Positions 12,567 through 23,734 of a DNA stretch of 64,000 bases are shown here, in pieces. Below the pieces are notes generated by a model. That model was given only the letters and a program-made list of their open reading frames with translations, made no database searches and had not been told where the DNA came from. Both the position numbers and the translations under genes were made by a program. The first letter of the stretch is position 1. Each line of letters begins with the position of its first letter. Origin of the DNA: Heterobasidion occidentale (Eukaryota; Basidiomycota; Agaricomycetes; Russulales; Bondarzewiaceae); the NCBI GenBank assembly GCA_039111635.1, contig JBCAQO010000006.1, forward strand, positions 2,356,001-2,420,000. The letters are read 5' to 3'.

Positions 12567-13323
12567 ATGTTGCTTTCTTCTGCTCGTTCTGCAGCCGCCT
12601 CTGCTGGTTTGGGACGGCGTGCGGCCTCAACCATCGCCGTCAAGTATGCCCATGCCGCCTACTCCGCCGCCCTTGCCAAATCACCACAGAACCTCTCCAA
12701 AGTTCAGACAGAACTGAACGCCATCTCCAAATCCATCAAGGAGACCCCCGAGCTGAAAGCATTCGTCTCCGACCCCACTCTCTCCGTCAAGGACCGCTCC
12801 GCCGGGCTTCCCGCTCTTTTTGCGCGCGCAGAGGGCACTGGTGCGAAAAAGGAGCAGATCTCGGACACCACGAAGAACCTGTTCGCGCTGTTGTCGGAGA
12901 ACGGACGGTTGACGGAGACGGAGGGCGTCATCGAGGGGTTCAACGAGTTGGTTGCCAAGTACAAGGGGGAGCTGGAAGTCGTCGTCACGTCAGCGACGCC
13001 TCTGTCGAAGGATATCCTCACCCGCCTTGAGACCACTTTGAAGCAATCGCAAACTGCGCAGCAGGCGAAGAGCCTCAAACTGACCAACAAGGTGGGTCTC
13101 CGATCCATCTAGCCTTTAACTCCCGTCGTAATTGACTCTTTCTGGCAGATCAACCCTTCCGTGTTGGGTGGTCTCGTCGTTGACTTTGGAGAGAAGACGA
13201 TCGACCGCAGCGTCTCGTCGCGTGTCAACAAGCTCAATAGCCTTCTTCAGGGTAAGTCCACATGTACAGGTTCTTGTGACTTTCGTCGGATTAATTGTCA
13301 TCTCATTTGTAGAATCCGTTTGA
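12567..13323 (+). CDS. ATP5: Mitochondrial F1Fo-ATP synthase subunit 5 (OSCP)
   Basis: Oligomycin-sensitivity-conferring protein, the peripheral-stalk subunit linking F1 to the stator in the mitochondrial inner membrane. The N-terminus MLLSSARSAAASAGLGRRAA is an Arg/Ser/Ala-rich mitochondrial presequence. Then follows the OSCP/delta fold: KYAHAAYSAA, an alpha-helical N-domain, and the C-terminal signature region VNPSVLGG-like (here KINPSVLGGLVVDFGEKTID). Three exons: introns at 13092-13148 and 13252-13314. The last exon is only 9 coding nt and completes the end LLQESV with TGA at 13321-13323. Total about 210 residues, normal for the family. Confidence 0.95.
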
Positions 13324-13613
13324 GCTGCAGTCGCGTTGTCTAGGTCGTTGTAGTTGTTGGCATCTATAAAATTGACTCTGTCTTTCGCCGAACTGCTACA
13401 CGTGCGGACTTTTTTACCCGAAATATTTGCTGTGATGACGAGAGATTGTCGTACACCGTCCGCAACTCTGCGAACGGAGTGACAGCGCTCCCAATTCGTC
13501 ACTGATACTAAGATACGGTCAATCAGCTTTTAGAAATAAGTGAGGTATGCTATCGCCATTTTTGCAAACCTGAAGTTGGGACATTTTGTCGTCCGTCGGT
13601 TGTTTCAACGCGC

Positions 13614-16600
13614 ATGGACAGCACAGGGCATGCAAACGAACCAGACTACGATAGGACTGCTCAGGTGATTACGTAACTGAGCGCAAGCTAAGCCAATGCG
13701 GTAGTAGCATGCCTTTCCTGCCAAACGCGTTCAACCTGGTGTCGCCCGTGGATGTCTTCGCGTCGCGTCCCTTCTGCAGGTCCCAGCCGGTCTTCTCTAC
13801 GAGGTCAGTTATGACGCTGGCCACGGGAATCTTGTTGATCCATCTTGCTCAGAACCAGGAGCTCTGTTCACTGGACGCAACGGCGCGTACGATGCGGACA
13901 ACGACTATGCTATGGAGAGCGCGTCGACGCAAGCTATTTTGAAGCGCAAGGCTCGCCCCCTTTCAAGTTCTCCCACCAGAGTAGCGAAGATTCCACGGAC
14001 GTTTCAACCACGAAATGAAAGGAACATCTCTCGATCGCTTTCCGACTCGCCTCCCCCTCCTTCTTTGCGCGATCTTCTCACTGAACGCGACTCTGCCCAG
14101 AAGATCAAGTCACCTGCTCATCTAGTCAACACAGGACCCAGCAATGGTAAAAAAAAGATGAGGAAAATAAATGTTGGGGGAATCACTGCAAATAGTGCCA
14201 CAGGGCCCGGTACGTTGTTTCTAGCTGTGTCGATGTACGTATCGTTGTTGAATGGTCGTTTAGCTCCCTTCCAAAGAGAAAGAATACAGATAATTGAGAA
14301 ATCGAAAGCGACAAATTCCAAAGCTACTCCGTCCCGCCTCCAAACCAAGCAGAATAAGAGAGGCATGTCGTCTCGCATCTCATTCTTCGAACAAGTAATT
14401 CACATATGAATCTGTAGGCTGGTCGCGCTCTCCATCCCACATATCGATTTCCTCCGATGACGATCACTCTGACAGCGTCTTCGTCATCACGTCTGACGAG
14501 GATCCCTTTCGAGCTCGTCAAAATTTGCCTTCGAGGACTCCTGTTGAGGGTGGCAATAATGAGGACGATGCAATTGTGATCTCTGACGACGACGAGCCGG
14601 TTGCCCCCATTATGTCCATCTCGGCTCCATTACCTCGTCGCTCTGTGAACATGGGCATGATTGCAGGGCCTGCGACATCGGCCAGTGCTTCCCACCTTCC
14701 GCTTCTTCGGGCCACTGCGCGCTCAAACGTGATGAGGGGTGTAGCGTCTACTCCTGACTTCTCGGATGCAGAATCTTCTCCAAAGTCAGACAGCGTGGAA
14801 GCTCCGAACGTTCCTACGCCGAATTTCACAGACGCCGATCCTGTTGAACGAGCCCATGGCCTAGTCGTCAGCCCGCAAGCGAATCAGTCGTCACCACCTC
14901 CGATCTCGCGGGCTGCAAGTGTTGATGGCATCGACGGGGACTCACCTATGCATCTCGAGGTCGCGACGGACTTCCCGGATTTCTCGCCTGAACCGGAAGA
15001 GCGTCCTGCTTCAGTGAACGGCCCTGCCATACCAGTATCAGAACGCGTTCCAGCATTGTCACCTCCTCTAGATCCCCCGGCTCCAAACCTGTCCCCGCCG
15101 CCCCTCGGGTTGTCATCGACAGCTCAGGCTGCTCTGCCTCGGTCTCCGCTTATATTAGATCCTGAAACGCCGCTTGGAGAGTCACCAGACAATCAGTCAT
15201 CAGATCCCCAATCTGTAGCCTCCTCGCCTGGTGAACATTCAGTAGCTTCATCTCCAGCATCCCCGCCAGTGTCCTCATCGTCTCCAGAAGCCCACGACGT
15301 TGTCAATGACACATCAATTGTCCATGCAACCCACTTGGTCTCAAAGGTCTCAAATGGCATCGGAGAATTTCAAGATATTGATCCTGCGCCTGTTGGAATA
15401 TTGGTAGATGTTCCAGAACCTACGTCTCAGCAGCCTCTGGAACCCCCTCCTATTTCTCCAATTCCTTCCACTTCCCAGTTACCTGCGCTTCGTTCGTCTC
15501 CTGCTGTCCATCGCACAGTCTCGCGACCTCCAGCCCCTCGTGCCCCGAAACCCGCTCCTTCCGCCTCGCGTCCCCCTCTCAGTTCTACTTTATACGGAGG
15601 TGCGAGCGGATTCTTCAAGCATGTCTACAACGCACGTCGTCAACCCCGTGAATCGTCGGCTAACGGGACGCCAATTTCTCAGCCAGTACCTCTCACGTCA
15701 CTTGCGTCTTATATCTACAAAGAATCTCCCGCGCCTCAAAGTCCCCAAGGTCCAGAAGCATCGCATCCTCAAGATGGCCAAGGTCAGTCATCACCTTCGA
15801 CTACAGGTACATCACAGGATATACTTCGCGCAATTGTATCAGCCTTTGGGAAGGTGGATCTGACGAAGCTAGTTCCTGGTTCGAGTAAGCCTATCACCCA
15901 ATTTCTCTTCTGGTTTGATACTCACTTCGCGACGCAGACCTATCTCCTGTCGTTGCTCAGGCCACTCTACAGGAAGCGCCGGGATCTCGCGCTGTGTCTG
16001 TAGAGGCTGATATGGATGCGCCGGCGCACAGTCCGATGGCTGTTGATGAGGACGAAGCTGCGCTCGCTCCTGTTGTTTTGCCAGACGTCGAAGAGCCGAT
16101 GGCTGCTCAAGATATTGCTTCCAAACCTATTGATGCGACGCCCCAAGAACTAGTCGCAGCATCTGGAATCAATAGTCATGTCCTCGAGACGCCTGACATT
16201 ACAGGAGGAGCCGAGGCAGTAACTGAGGATTCGCACATATCAGAGATCAAATCGACAGTCAATGAAGTTGCGCAAGAGAATGAGTCAACTAAGGTGGTCG
16301 AGGCAAATGTGCAAAGCCAGCCTGAAGCAGAGAGCCGCCCAATGGGTCCTCCAACATCAGCCGCTCAGTCGCCTTCTCTTGTAAGTCCTTGATGATCACC
16401 AAATTCGCCGATGGGTTGATATTGAATATTACACCAGTCTTCTCACCCATCACCGGCAACGGGGAAGCTCGCCATTCCAGACCAAAAGATTGGAAGGGCG
16501 ACACTCGTTGAGATTATGCTACGGGCACAGCGGATAAAGGGCGCCACGTCACAGCGACAATCACAGATCGAAGTTCCCCATGCGGCGGATGGTTCAGCCC

Positions 16601-19306
16601 TCCGCGTCGACCTCGTCAACGATGCTGATATGAAAGACATGTCTGCCACTCCGACAGGTGAGTATCCGTGGCTCTTAGTAAAAATAGCGCTGATCGTGGT
16701 CTTCGCACTCACATCAGTAGTTTCTTCGACGAAAGGTGCGTGAATTGTCGACATGTCCTTGCTGATGGCGTTTGACCGACCAGTTATATAGCCTTAATTC
16801 CTTCGGATACACGTAAGACGCCTTTCGCGGTGAGGGAGAAAACACCGGCCACACCTGTCGCTTTAACTTCAAATCGTGAAGCATCGTTGACGCGATCCAG
16901 CCCGTCCATTACGCCCCCTCCATCTGTGCCAGCGTCTCAACCCGCCTCCTATCTTGACCTCATACGCATGGCGAAGCTGAAAGCAAAGCGCCGTTCATTG
17001 AATGCCGGAACGCCCTCACCTCAACGGGCCCTCCAGATCCGACGCTTGTCAAGTTTTCCACTTGAACCACTACCCACCTCTCCAGTCATTCAAGACAATG
17101 ATCGGAAATCTCCAGTTGTGTCATACCAATCAAGCCGTTCGCCAGTTGATTCGGTGCCAAGCGATGGTACAGTGTCGGAATCATCTGCAAATTCTCCGTC
17201 TACATCAATTGCAGAGCCTACATCAGTGACAGAGCCGTCGGACCCCGAACCCCCTATAGGTCACGCTGCATCTACTCCAGAAATTGCAGAAAATCCTTCT
17301 TCGGTGGTGGAGCACTCACTTCGAGCAAGTATCGCGTCCCTGGACATAGATGCGGGTGTACAAGAGGTCCTACCTGTCAGCAACGCCGTAAGCTTCTACA
17401 CCAATCGAATCATCCAACATCACTAATCTGTTTGGGTAGACGGACGCTGAATGTCCAGTTATCCCGATACAAGAGAAAATGGTAGTGGATGACGAGCAGT
17501 CTATGTCGATTTCCGAAGATTCATCGTCCGAATACGACGGAGCTGAGTTTTCTGACGAACAAGAGTGTCTAGACATGCTTGCTTATCCAGAAAGCGTGGG
17601 GAGCACCTACGACAACGACTCAGAGGTTTGTCTGATGTGTTCTGTTTATGTTATGCATCTAATCGACCTTGCAGGTTCCTCGTGCTCAATCGCAGCGCCC
17701 ATATGTTATGTTCCCGTCTCAACTACCATCGCCTCGTCCACCTACTCTTCGAAAATCAGCTAGACAAAACTCAAACGCATCAAGCTCGAGAACGACTCCT
17801 GACGAAATCGATTTTCTACGCGATCCGACCGACGACGACACAGCCTATTCGCATCCCGTCATCGTCGAACCTCTTAGCCGCTTGAACCGCAATGCTATGG
17901 GAGATCTAGTCATTGACGGCTTGACGATAGTCTCCTATGATGGTGCTCGCATCATGGAGGAATACCCACCGCCGGTCTATTTTGCCAAGGACCTCCCGCA
18001 CAACCTGCAGGACCGAATGAACAACCTCGACGAAGCTCTCCGGAGGACTCGCATGGCCCGTGTTGTTCTCGAAGCTGTCATCAGTGAGAACACCGCGGAA
18101 GATGAGCCGAACGCCCCACGGATTCGCGTACAAAACGACTTTGACGATGAAACCACACCACCGTGGGAGTTTTATTACAGCAATCATCTGTGGCTGGGTG
18201 AAGATGTCCCACCTCCAGACATAGCCAACCTGCAGGGATGTGGATGTGAAGGCCACTGTGATCCTCGCTCAAGGACATGCTCGTGCTTGCAACAGCAGCA
18301 AAAGTTCATGTCTGATCATGGAGGCCCATCTGGGTTCATTTACAACGACAAGGGTAAATTAAAGGTCAACAATTTCCCTATCTTTGAATGCAATGATCTC
18401 TGTGGGTGTTTGGAAGACTGTAAAAACAGGGTTGGTTTTGTTCTTACAAGTTACAAGCCATGTGCTGGGTCTGAACTTGTTGCAGGTTGTTCAACATGGT
18501 CGGAAGTATGGCATTGATATCTGCAAGACCGAGCATAAAGGATGGGGTATGTATGGACTTGAATAACCGAAAAACATTGTCTAATCATGGTCTTAAGGCG
18601 TTTTTGCCTCTGAGAAGATCCCTAAAGGCGCATTCGTCGGGATCTATGCTGGAGAGTTGCTCATGGACTACACTGCCGAGGAAAGGGGAAAGTAAGTGTG
18701 TTGTTATCATCAGGCAACCTTCCCAGATTTATGTTGTTGCAGGAAATACAATAAATTCGGCCGGACTTACCTGTTCGATGTCGACTTCTGGCATCTCAAG
18801 CAAGACGATGATGACTGGCAGAACAAATACTGTGTTGATGCGTATCATGCCGGCAATGTGAGTGACCCTCTTGCTCATCCATCCAAAATGTATCATTGAC
18901 ACCTTCATAGTTCACTCGGTTCCTGGTAAGCAAACCTTGGTACTGTGCAGATTGTCGATCCCGTATATTGACTTGAGCAATCAAGAATCATAGCTGCAGT
19001 CCTAACTGTGTCATCAATGCATGCTACATAAATGAAGCCGACCTCGACAAGCCCCTACTCACAGTATTTACCTCCCGCAACGTAGAGCTGGGTGAGGAGC
19101 TCTGCTTCTCATATCATGGTGACCCTGATGACTCGGACGACAATGTAAGTGCTCTCGTACTTTAACGTTGATCCGTTCCAGATTTGATGCCATGACATCA
19201 GGATGAATCTCAAGGCACCAGTGCTGTTATCAAGAACCCGAGGAACGACGCTATCTATACCGCGTGTCATTGCGGTGCCCCGAATTGCAGGAAGACGTTG
19301 TTCTGA
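13614..19306 (+). CDS. SET-domain histone H3 lysine-9 methyltransferase (Clr4/DIM-5 type)
   Basis: Nuclear chromatin-silencing enzyme. Start at 13614 (MDSTGHANEPDYDRTAQ) joins across a 115-nt intron (13665-13779) to VPAGLLYEVSYDAGHGNLVD in one open frame, better supported than an ATG at 13709. The first two thirds is disordered, rich in Ser/Pro. The C-terminal third has a pre-SET zinc cluster (CGCEGHC...RTCSC, then CNDLCGC and DCKNR), a SET domain with GWG, KYCVDAYHAGN, FLNHSCSPNC and ELGEELCFSYHG, and a post-SET CHCGAPNC near the end (TGA 19304-19306). The SAM-binding NHSC and post-SET cysteines are all present, so it should be active. No chromodomain is seen. Acidic SIM-like motifs lie at 14440-14610. 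H3K9 specificity is inferred from pre-SET plus post-SET architecture. Confidence 0.9.
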
Positions 19307-20019
19307 GTGAAACATTTTGGACTATCTGCATGTTTTTGTACCCAGTACTTTCTCCAACATACTATTATTGTCGCCTTTAGTTATATATCTGTAGCATCAT
19401 TTTGGACAGTGGTTTTCTTGGACGTTGCCTCACGAAGAAATGGCTTGTATTTCGGAGAGTTCGGTATCACCGCCGCTTGCGCGTGGCGCCGTGGACACGA
19501 TGATGGACTTCCAAATCCGCGAAACTTCAGACCACCATAGTCTTTGGGTGTTACTACAGCACCCCTTCTGCCTCAACATCAAATTTCTGGCATCGATGTT
19601 CTTTGCAGCAACTCGTGACTTCCCATCGAGAGACATGACATCAGCGCTGGTATCAAGAGGCGGCAGGCACGCGCCGCGTCCGTCCTCGTCCAACGCTTCC
19701 AATTTGTGCAGGTTGAAACGGCCGTCTCGTTCTTCGTATCACTCCCACCAAAGCCCCCAGGGTAAAACACGGGTAAGCCACAGGCTTTGTGTGGTGCCAT
19801 TGCTTCAGTAATAGGCTCTTATGCACTGCCATCCAGTCTGTGTGCCCACCGCCCGATGGTACGCTGAATCATTCGTCTACCCTCTGCCCACAAATCTCCC
19901 CTGGCATCAAAGGGTGAGGGGGTATTTCACGCATGAAAACCACCATCTAACGTCACGAACCAGCGGTAAATCGCGCTCTGCGTACCGCGAGTAACACATA
20001 GCCCATCCCAAGTAGTAGC
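19307..20019. other. Intergenic region
   Basis: 3' flank of the SET gene followed by the promoter of the PP2C gene. Open frames on both strands around 19425-19811 overlap each other and have no recognisable motif. I see no gene, tRNA or repeat. Confidence 0.45.
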
Positions 20020-21461
20020 ATGGCTTCCCCCGACTCTAAACCTCGTTCCGCTAGCCATGAGAGCAGTGCTCCTAGTCAGATATCTTCTACTAATATGGGG
20101 TATGGCTCTAAATATGGACCATGGAAGTATACAATATTGCCCGAACCTCGTCTTGCTTCGGAACTCGCTCGTCTTTCGAGCGCGACAAGGGTCGGAAGCG
20201 CTGATTGCGTATCCCTTCAGCCGTGCACGAATCCGGAAGAGGCGAGCCAGGATCGATACGTCGTGCAAGACTGGCAGCTCGCCGGTGGGGTCTGGAGGTT
20301 CGCCGCCATCTTCGACGGTAAGCTGACTTTCTCCTTCCCTGAGCACACTGAGGACGACGTGTTTGCGATCTCAGGACATGCAGGCGCAGAAATGGCCGAC
20401 CATACTGTTCAGAACCTGCCGTTGCACGTACGCGGCGCTTTGGAGGCGTTCGTCAAGGCCGGCGTCCAAAAAGATAACGAGTCGTATAGTTCGGACATAT
20501 CCACCGTGCTCTCTACCGCCGTTTCTGAATTTGACGACTCGTCATTGGCCGAGCTGCAGTCCCTTTTTCCTGGCGGTCTCGAGGAGATCGCTACACTCTC
20601 AGACAAGGAGATCTCTAGCATCGTCAACTCTCTAGAGAACCTCCCTAAGGTCGTGCGAGGCATGAGAGGCACCACCGCTCTGCTGTCCCTCGTCGACCCT
20701 TCCGGCGAGAATTTGTGGGTCGCGAGTCTTGGCGACTGCCAAGCTGGCAAGTCCTTGGTTTAAATACGGTTCCAGGTTCAGGATTGACCTGACCGATCGC
20801 CCATAGCCCTCGGGACAAAGAACCCTGCAGGAACGTGGAACGCCTCCTTGCTCAGCTCGAACCACAACGGTGACAACCCTGCCGAAGCCGAGCGTGTCAG
20901 GAAGGAGCACCCGGGAGAGCCCGAGTGCATTCTGCGCAACAGGGTATTTGGGGCGATGGCCTTGACGAGAGGTAGGGTTTCGAGACGTCAATTATAAGCC
21001 TTGTCTTCTTACATGAAGTCGCAGCCATTGGTGACTACGTCTTCCGCCTACCTCGAGTCTGGGCCGATCGCGTATTTAGGCAATCAAAGATTCCCTTCCG
21101 ATTCCACAGCGTCGTTCAGGAGTTCATTGTTCGCAACCTCACGCCTCCGTATATGAACAACGAGACAGATGTCCGGCACGTTCGGTTGAAGAGCTCCGGT
21201 GACGACGCCAGCTCGGAGCATCTCCTTGTTATGTGTTCCGATGGCCTTGTCGACCTGTATTCCGATCGCGACACTCTTCAGGAGTCGGCAACCCATTGGG
21301 TCAAAGTCGTGGGTCAAGGTGGGGGAGATGGGAATCTGGCGCTCCGTCTTTTGAGGGATGCGTTGGGCGGGGGCGATCTGGAAAAAGTGTCGAGGATGCT
21401 CACGGTCGAGATGTTCGAGAGATGGATGGACGATACCACGATTATTGTGCAGAGGTTGTAG
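20020..21461 (+). CDS. PP2C-type (PPM) Ser/Thr phosphatase-like protein, copy 1
   Basis: Metal-dependent protein phosphatase fold. Spliced protein runs from MASPDSKPRSASHESS to MDDTTIIVQRL (stop 21459-21461). PPM motifs in order: QDRYVVQDW (usual ED is QD), AAIFDGHAGAEMADH (usual DGHGG is DGHAG), GTTALLSLVDPSG then WVASLGDCQA, HPGEPECILRNRVFGAMALTRAIGD, LLVMCSDGLVDLY and WMDDTTIIVQ (usual DN is DD). The metal-ligand aspartates in DGH, SDG and the final D are kept. Introns sit right after FDG, after GDCQA and after ALTR. A paralogue with the same exon layout lies at 43846-45287. No transit peptide or membrane segment is clear. The substrate is unknown; basidiomycetes have expanded families of this kind. 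Confidence 0.85.
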
Positions 21462-21691
21462 GCTACCACCATGCCCCCCTTGTTCCCCGATGATGACTGA
21501 GAACATGACTCGCAATGCCAACTCAGCTCACGAGTCCTTACGAGTCGCTCCCGGCGAACGATGACAAATGCCGGTGACTCGTTGTGGCACCGACAGATCG
21601 AGCTGCTGAAAAACCATCCAGCTTTCCTCTCAGTCCAACAACATCTCCCTATCCTTTGACGCAAACTCATTCTGCACGCTCACAGCTCGGG

Positions 21692-23270
21692 ATGGAGGGT
21701 CAACAGCTTTTTACCTGCCTATCATGTTCGATCGCTTTCCTCACCGCAGAAGATCAGAGTATGTCTCTCGAGAGCTCATTCTCGCGCAGACGCCGATTTT
21801 GCCTCTACAGGGGATCATTACCGCTCCGATCATCACAGGTACAACATGAAGCGTCGCGTCGCGTCTCTTCCTCCAGTCAGCGTGGAGATTTTCAATCAAA
21901 AAGTGCTGGAGAGGAGGCAGGAGACAGCCGTGATGCTCTCGCCCAAGGGTTCCACTTGTGAGGTTTGCAAGTACGTAGTCATTCGTTTTCCTCGACGCTC
22001 TGAAGAGAGTCCTCATTTGATTTTATCTTTTCAGCAAGTCGTACACGACAGACAATGCATACCGATCACACATGAACTCGAAGAAGCACAAAGAGAACGA
22101 GCTCAAGGCCGTTACTCGTGCAAGGACACAATCGGCAGTCGAAGAGGAGTCTACACCCGCTGAAGCATCTACGTCTTCAACTGTTGCAACTGCACAACCC
22201 GAAGAAGCCGCTCCCGAGCCGCCAACTAATGGAGTCAGCCTCAACGTCGATGCAGATGCAGATGAGGACGACGTCAACCAGACACTAGACCAAAAAATCG
22301 CCGCCGCGCGTTCCCGCCTCTCGCCATCCCACTGCCTCTTCTGCCCCGCGACTTCCTCCTCCCTCGAAGACAACCTGACGCACATGTCCGTCGAGCACTC
22401 ATTCTTCATCCCTGACGCCGAGTACCTCGTCGACCTCACAGGGCTCGTCGTCTACCTCGGGGAGAAGGTCGCGGTCGGGAACGTCTGCATATACTGCAAC
22501 GGCAAGGGGCGGGAGTTCAGGACGCTGGACGCGGTGCGGAAGCACATGCTCGACAAGAGCCACTGCAAGATCGCATATGAATCAGACAAGGAGCAGCTGG
22601 AGTTCTCCGACTTCTACGACTTCACCGCGTCGTATCCCGATGCCGAGGAGCGCCAGAAGCGGAGAGAGGAGAGGAAGGCGAAGAAGCTGGCTGCCGAGGC
22701 GGAGGAGGGATGGGAAGACGACGAGGAGGTCGATGGCGAGGTGGACGAGGTCATCGAGGAAGAGGTCTCTGGGCCCGAGGCGTCCGATTCCGACACCGAC
22801 AGCTCAGACGAGGACTCGCTCCCAGATAACCAGATCACGTACGGCGACTCCCCCCTCGAGCTCGTCCTCCCCTCTGGTGCACGCATCGGCCACCGCAGTA
22901 TGCGACGGTACTACGCTCAGTCCTTCCCCGGCGCGCCACGCGGCAGCAAGGCTGAAGACCCCAACTCCGGCGCTGCGCTGGTCCGCCGACTGCTCGCCGA
23001 CAAGAACTCGGCGCTCGTCCCCCGGAAGGGCGGGTTTGGCGCCTTCGGGAGCGGGACAGAGGTGGTGAAGGCGAGGAACCGCGGAGAGGCGCGGGAGGCT
23101 GGCCGGCACGTGCGGGAGTTCCGCGACCAGAAGCGGAGGGAGGACTTCAAGACGAAGATTGGGTTCATCGGTAACAGCCAGAAACATTACAGAGATCCTC
23201 TGCTCCAGGTATGCCCCTCATTGTTTTTTCCCCGTCGAACCTTCGGACCTGACGCCCGGTTTTGCAGTGA
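21692..23270 (+). CDS. REI1: Cytoplasmic 60S ribosome-biogenesis zinc-finger protein REI1 (ZNF622 homologue)
   Basis: REI1 acts on late cytoplasmic pre-60S particles, helping release and recycle Arx1. Start MEGQQLFTCLSCSIAFLTAE gives the first C2H2 finger, completed after an intron by RDHYRSDHHRYNMKRRVASL. A second finger is CEVCNKSYTTDNAYRSHMNS with SKKH, then a pair HCLFCPATS...HMSVEH and CIYCNGKGREFRTLDAVRKH. The typical Rei1 region GHRSMRRYYAQSF and KHYRDPLLQ tail follow. An acidic/basic linker (AEEGWEDDEEVDGEVDE) lies in between. The final intron (23209-23267) directly precedes the TGA at 23268-23270, so the stop codon forms its own terminal exon. About 440 residues, as expected. Confidence 0.93.
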
Positions 23271-23628
23271 TTGCCTTGTAGACTTACTAGACCAGATAGA
23301 CCGAGTTGTACGCTGCTGTATTCCCCGTCGCACGATCTGTATCACGTCCAGCTGTAGTTCACGACTCACGTTGTGGCTGTTCAATCCATATGCATGATTG
23401 TCATTCATCATCCCGATCGACAAGAAGCGCTACACGTGGATATACTGGGGTGCCAAAGGAATGTCATACGCACGGACTAGGTAATGTAACGATGCGGAGT
23501 GGGAGGTGACAACAAAAAAGCAAAGCGAACACATTACGTTTGACACCGAATTCAAGTAGACCAAGTAAGGTAGCGAACGACCGAGAGGTCGATCTTTGCT
23601 CATGCGTGGGGGGTATCGTTACGCGATA
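23271..23628. other. Intergenic region between convergent genes
   Basis: 3' flanks of REI1 and RAX2. No recognisable coding sequence, RNA gene or repeat. If the in-frame reading of the last RAX2 exon is used, RAX2 would extend to 23629. Confidence 0.4.
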
Positions 23629-23734
23629 TCAAAACAATGCGACGACCAAAAAAGACTCAGAGGAAAAACGTCGAGGAAAGTGGAAGTTCAACTGGAAGCG
23701 TTCACGGAGAGTAGGAGAGGGGACATGGTAAATT

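Noticed and set aside
13709..13942. ATG at 13709 as start of the SET gene (MPFLPNAF...)
   Set aside because: It cannot be joined in frame to the ESASTQ exon. The ATG at 13614 joins cleanly across 13665-13779 to a long open frame.
22614..23187. Minus-strand open frames opposite REI1
   Set aside because: Shadows of GC-rich REI1 coding sequence with the zinc-finger frame on the plus strand.
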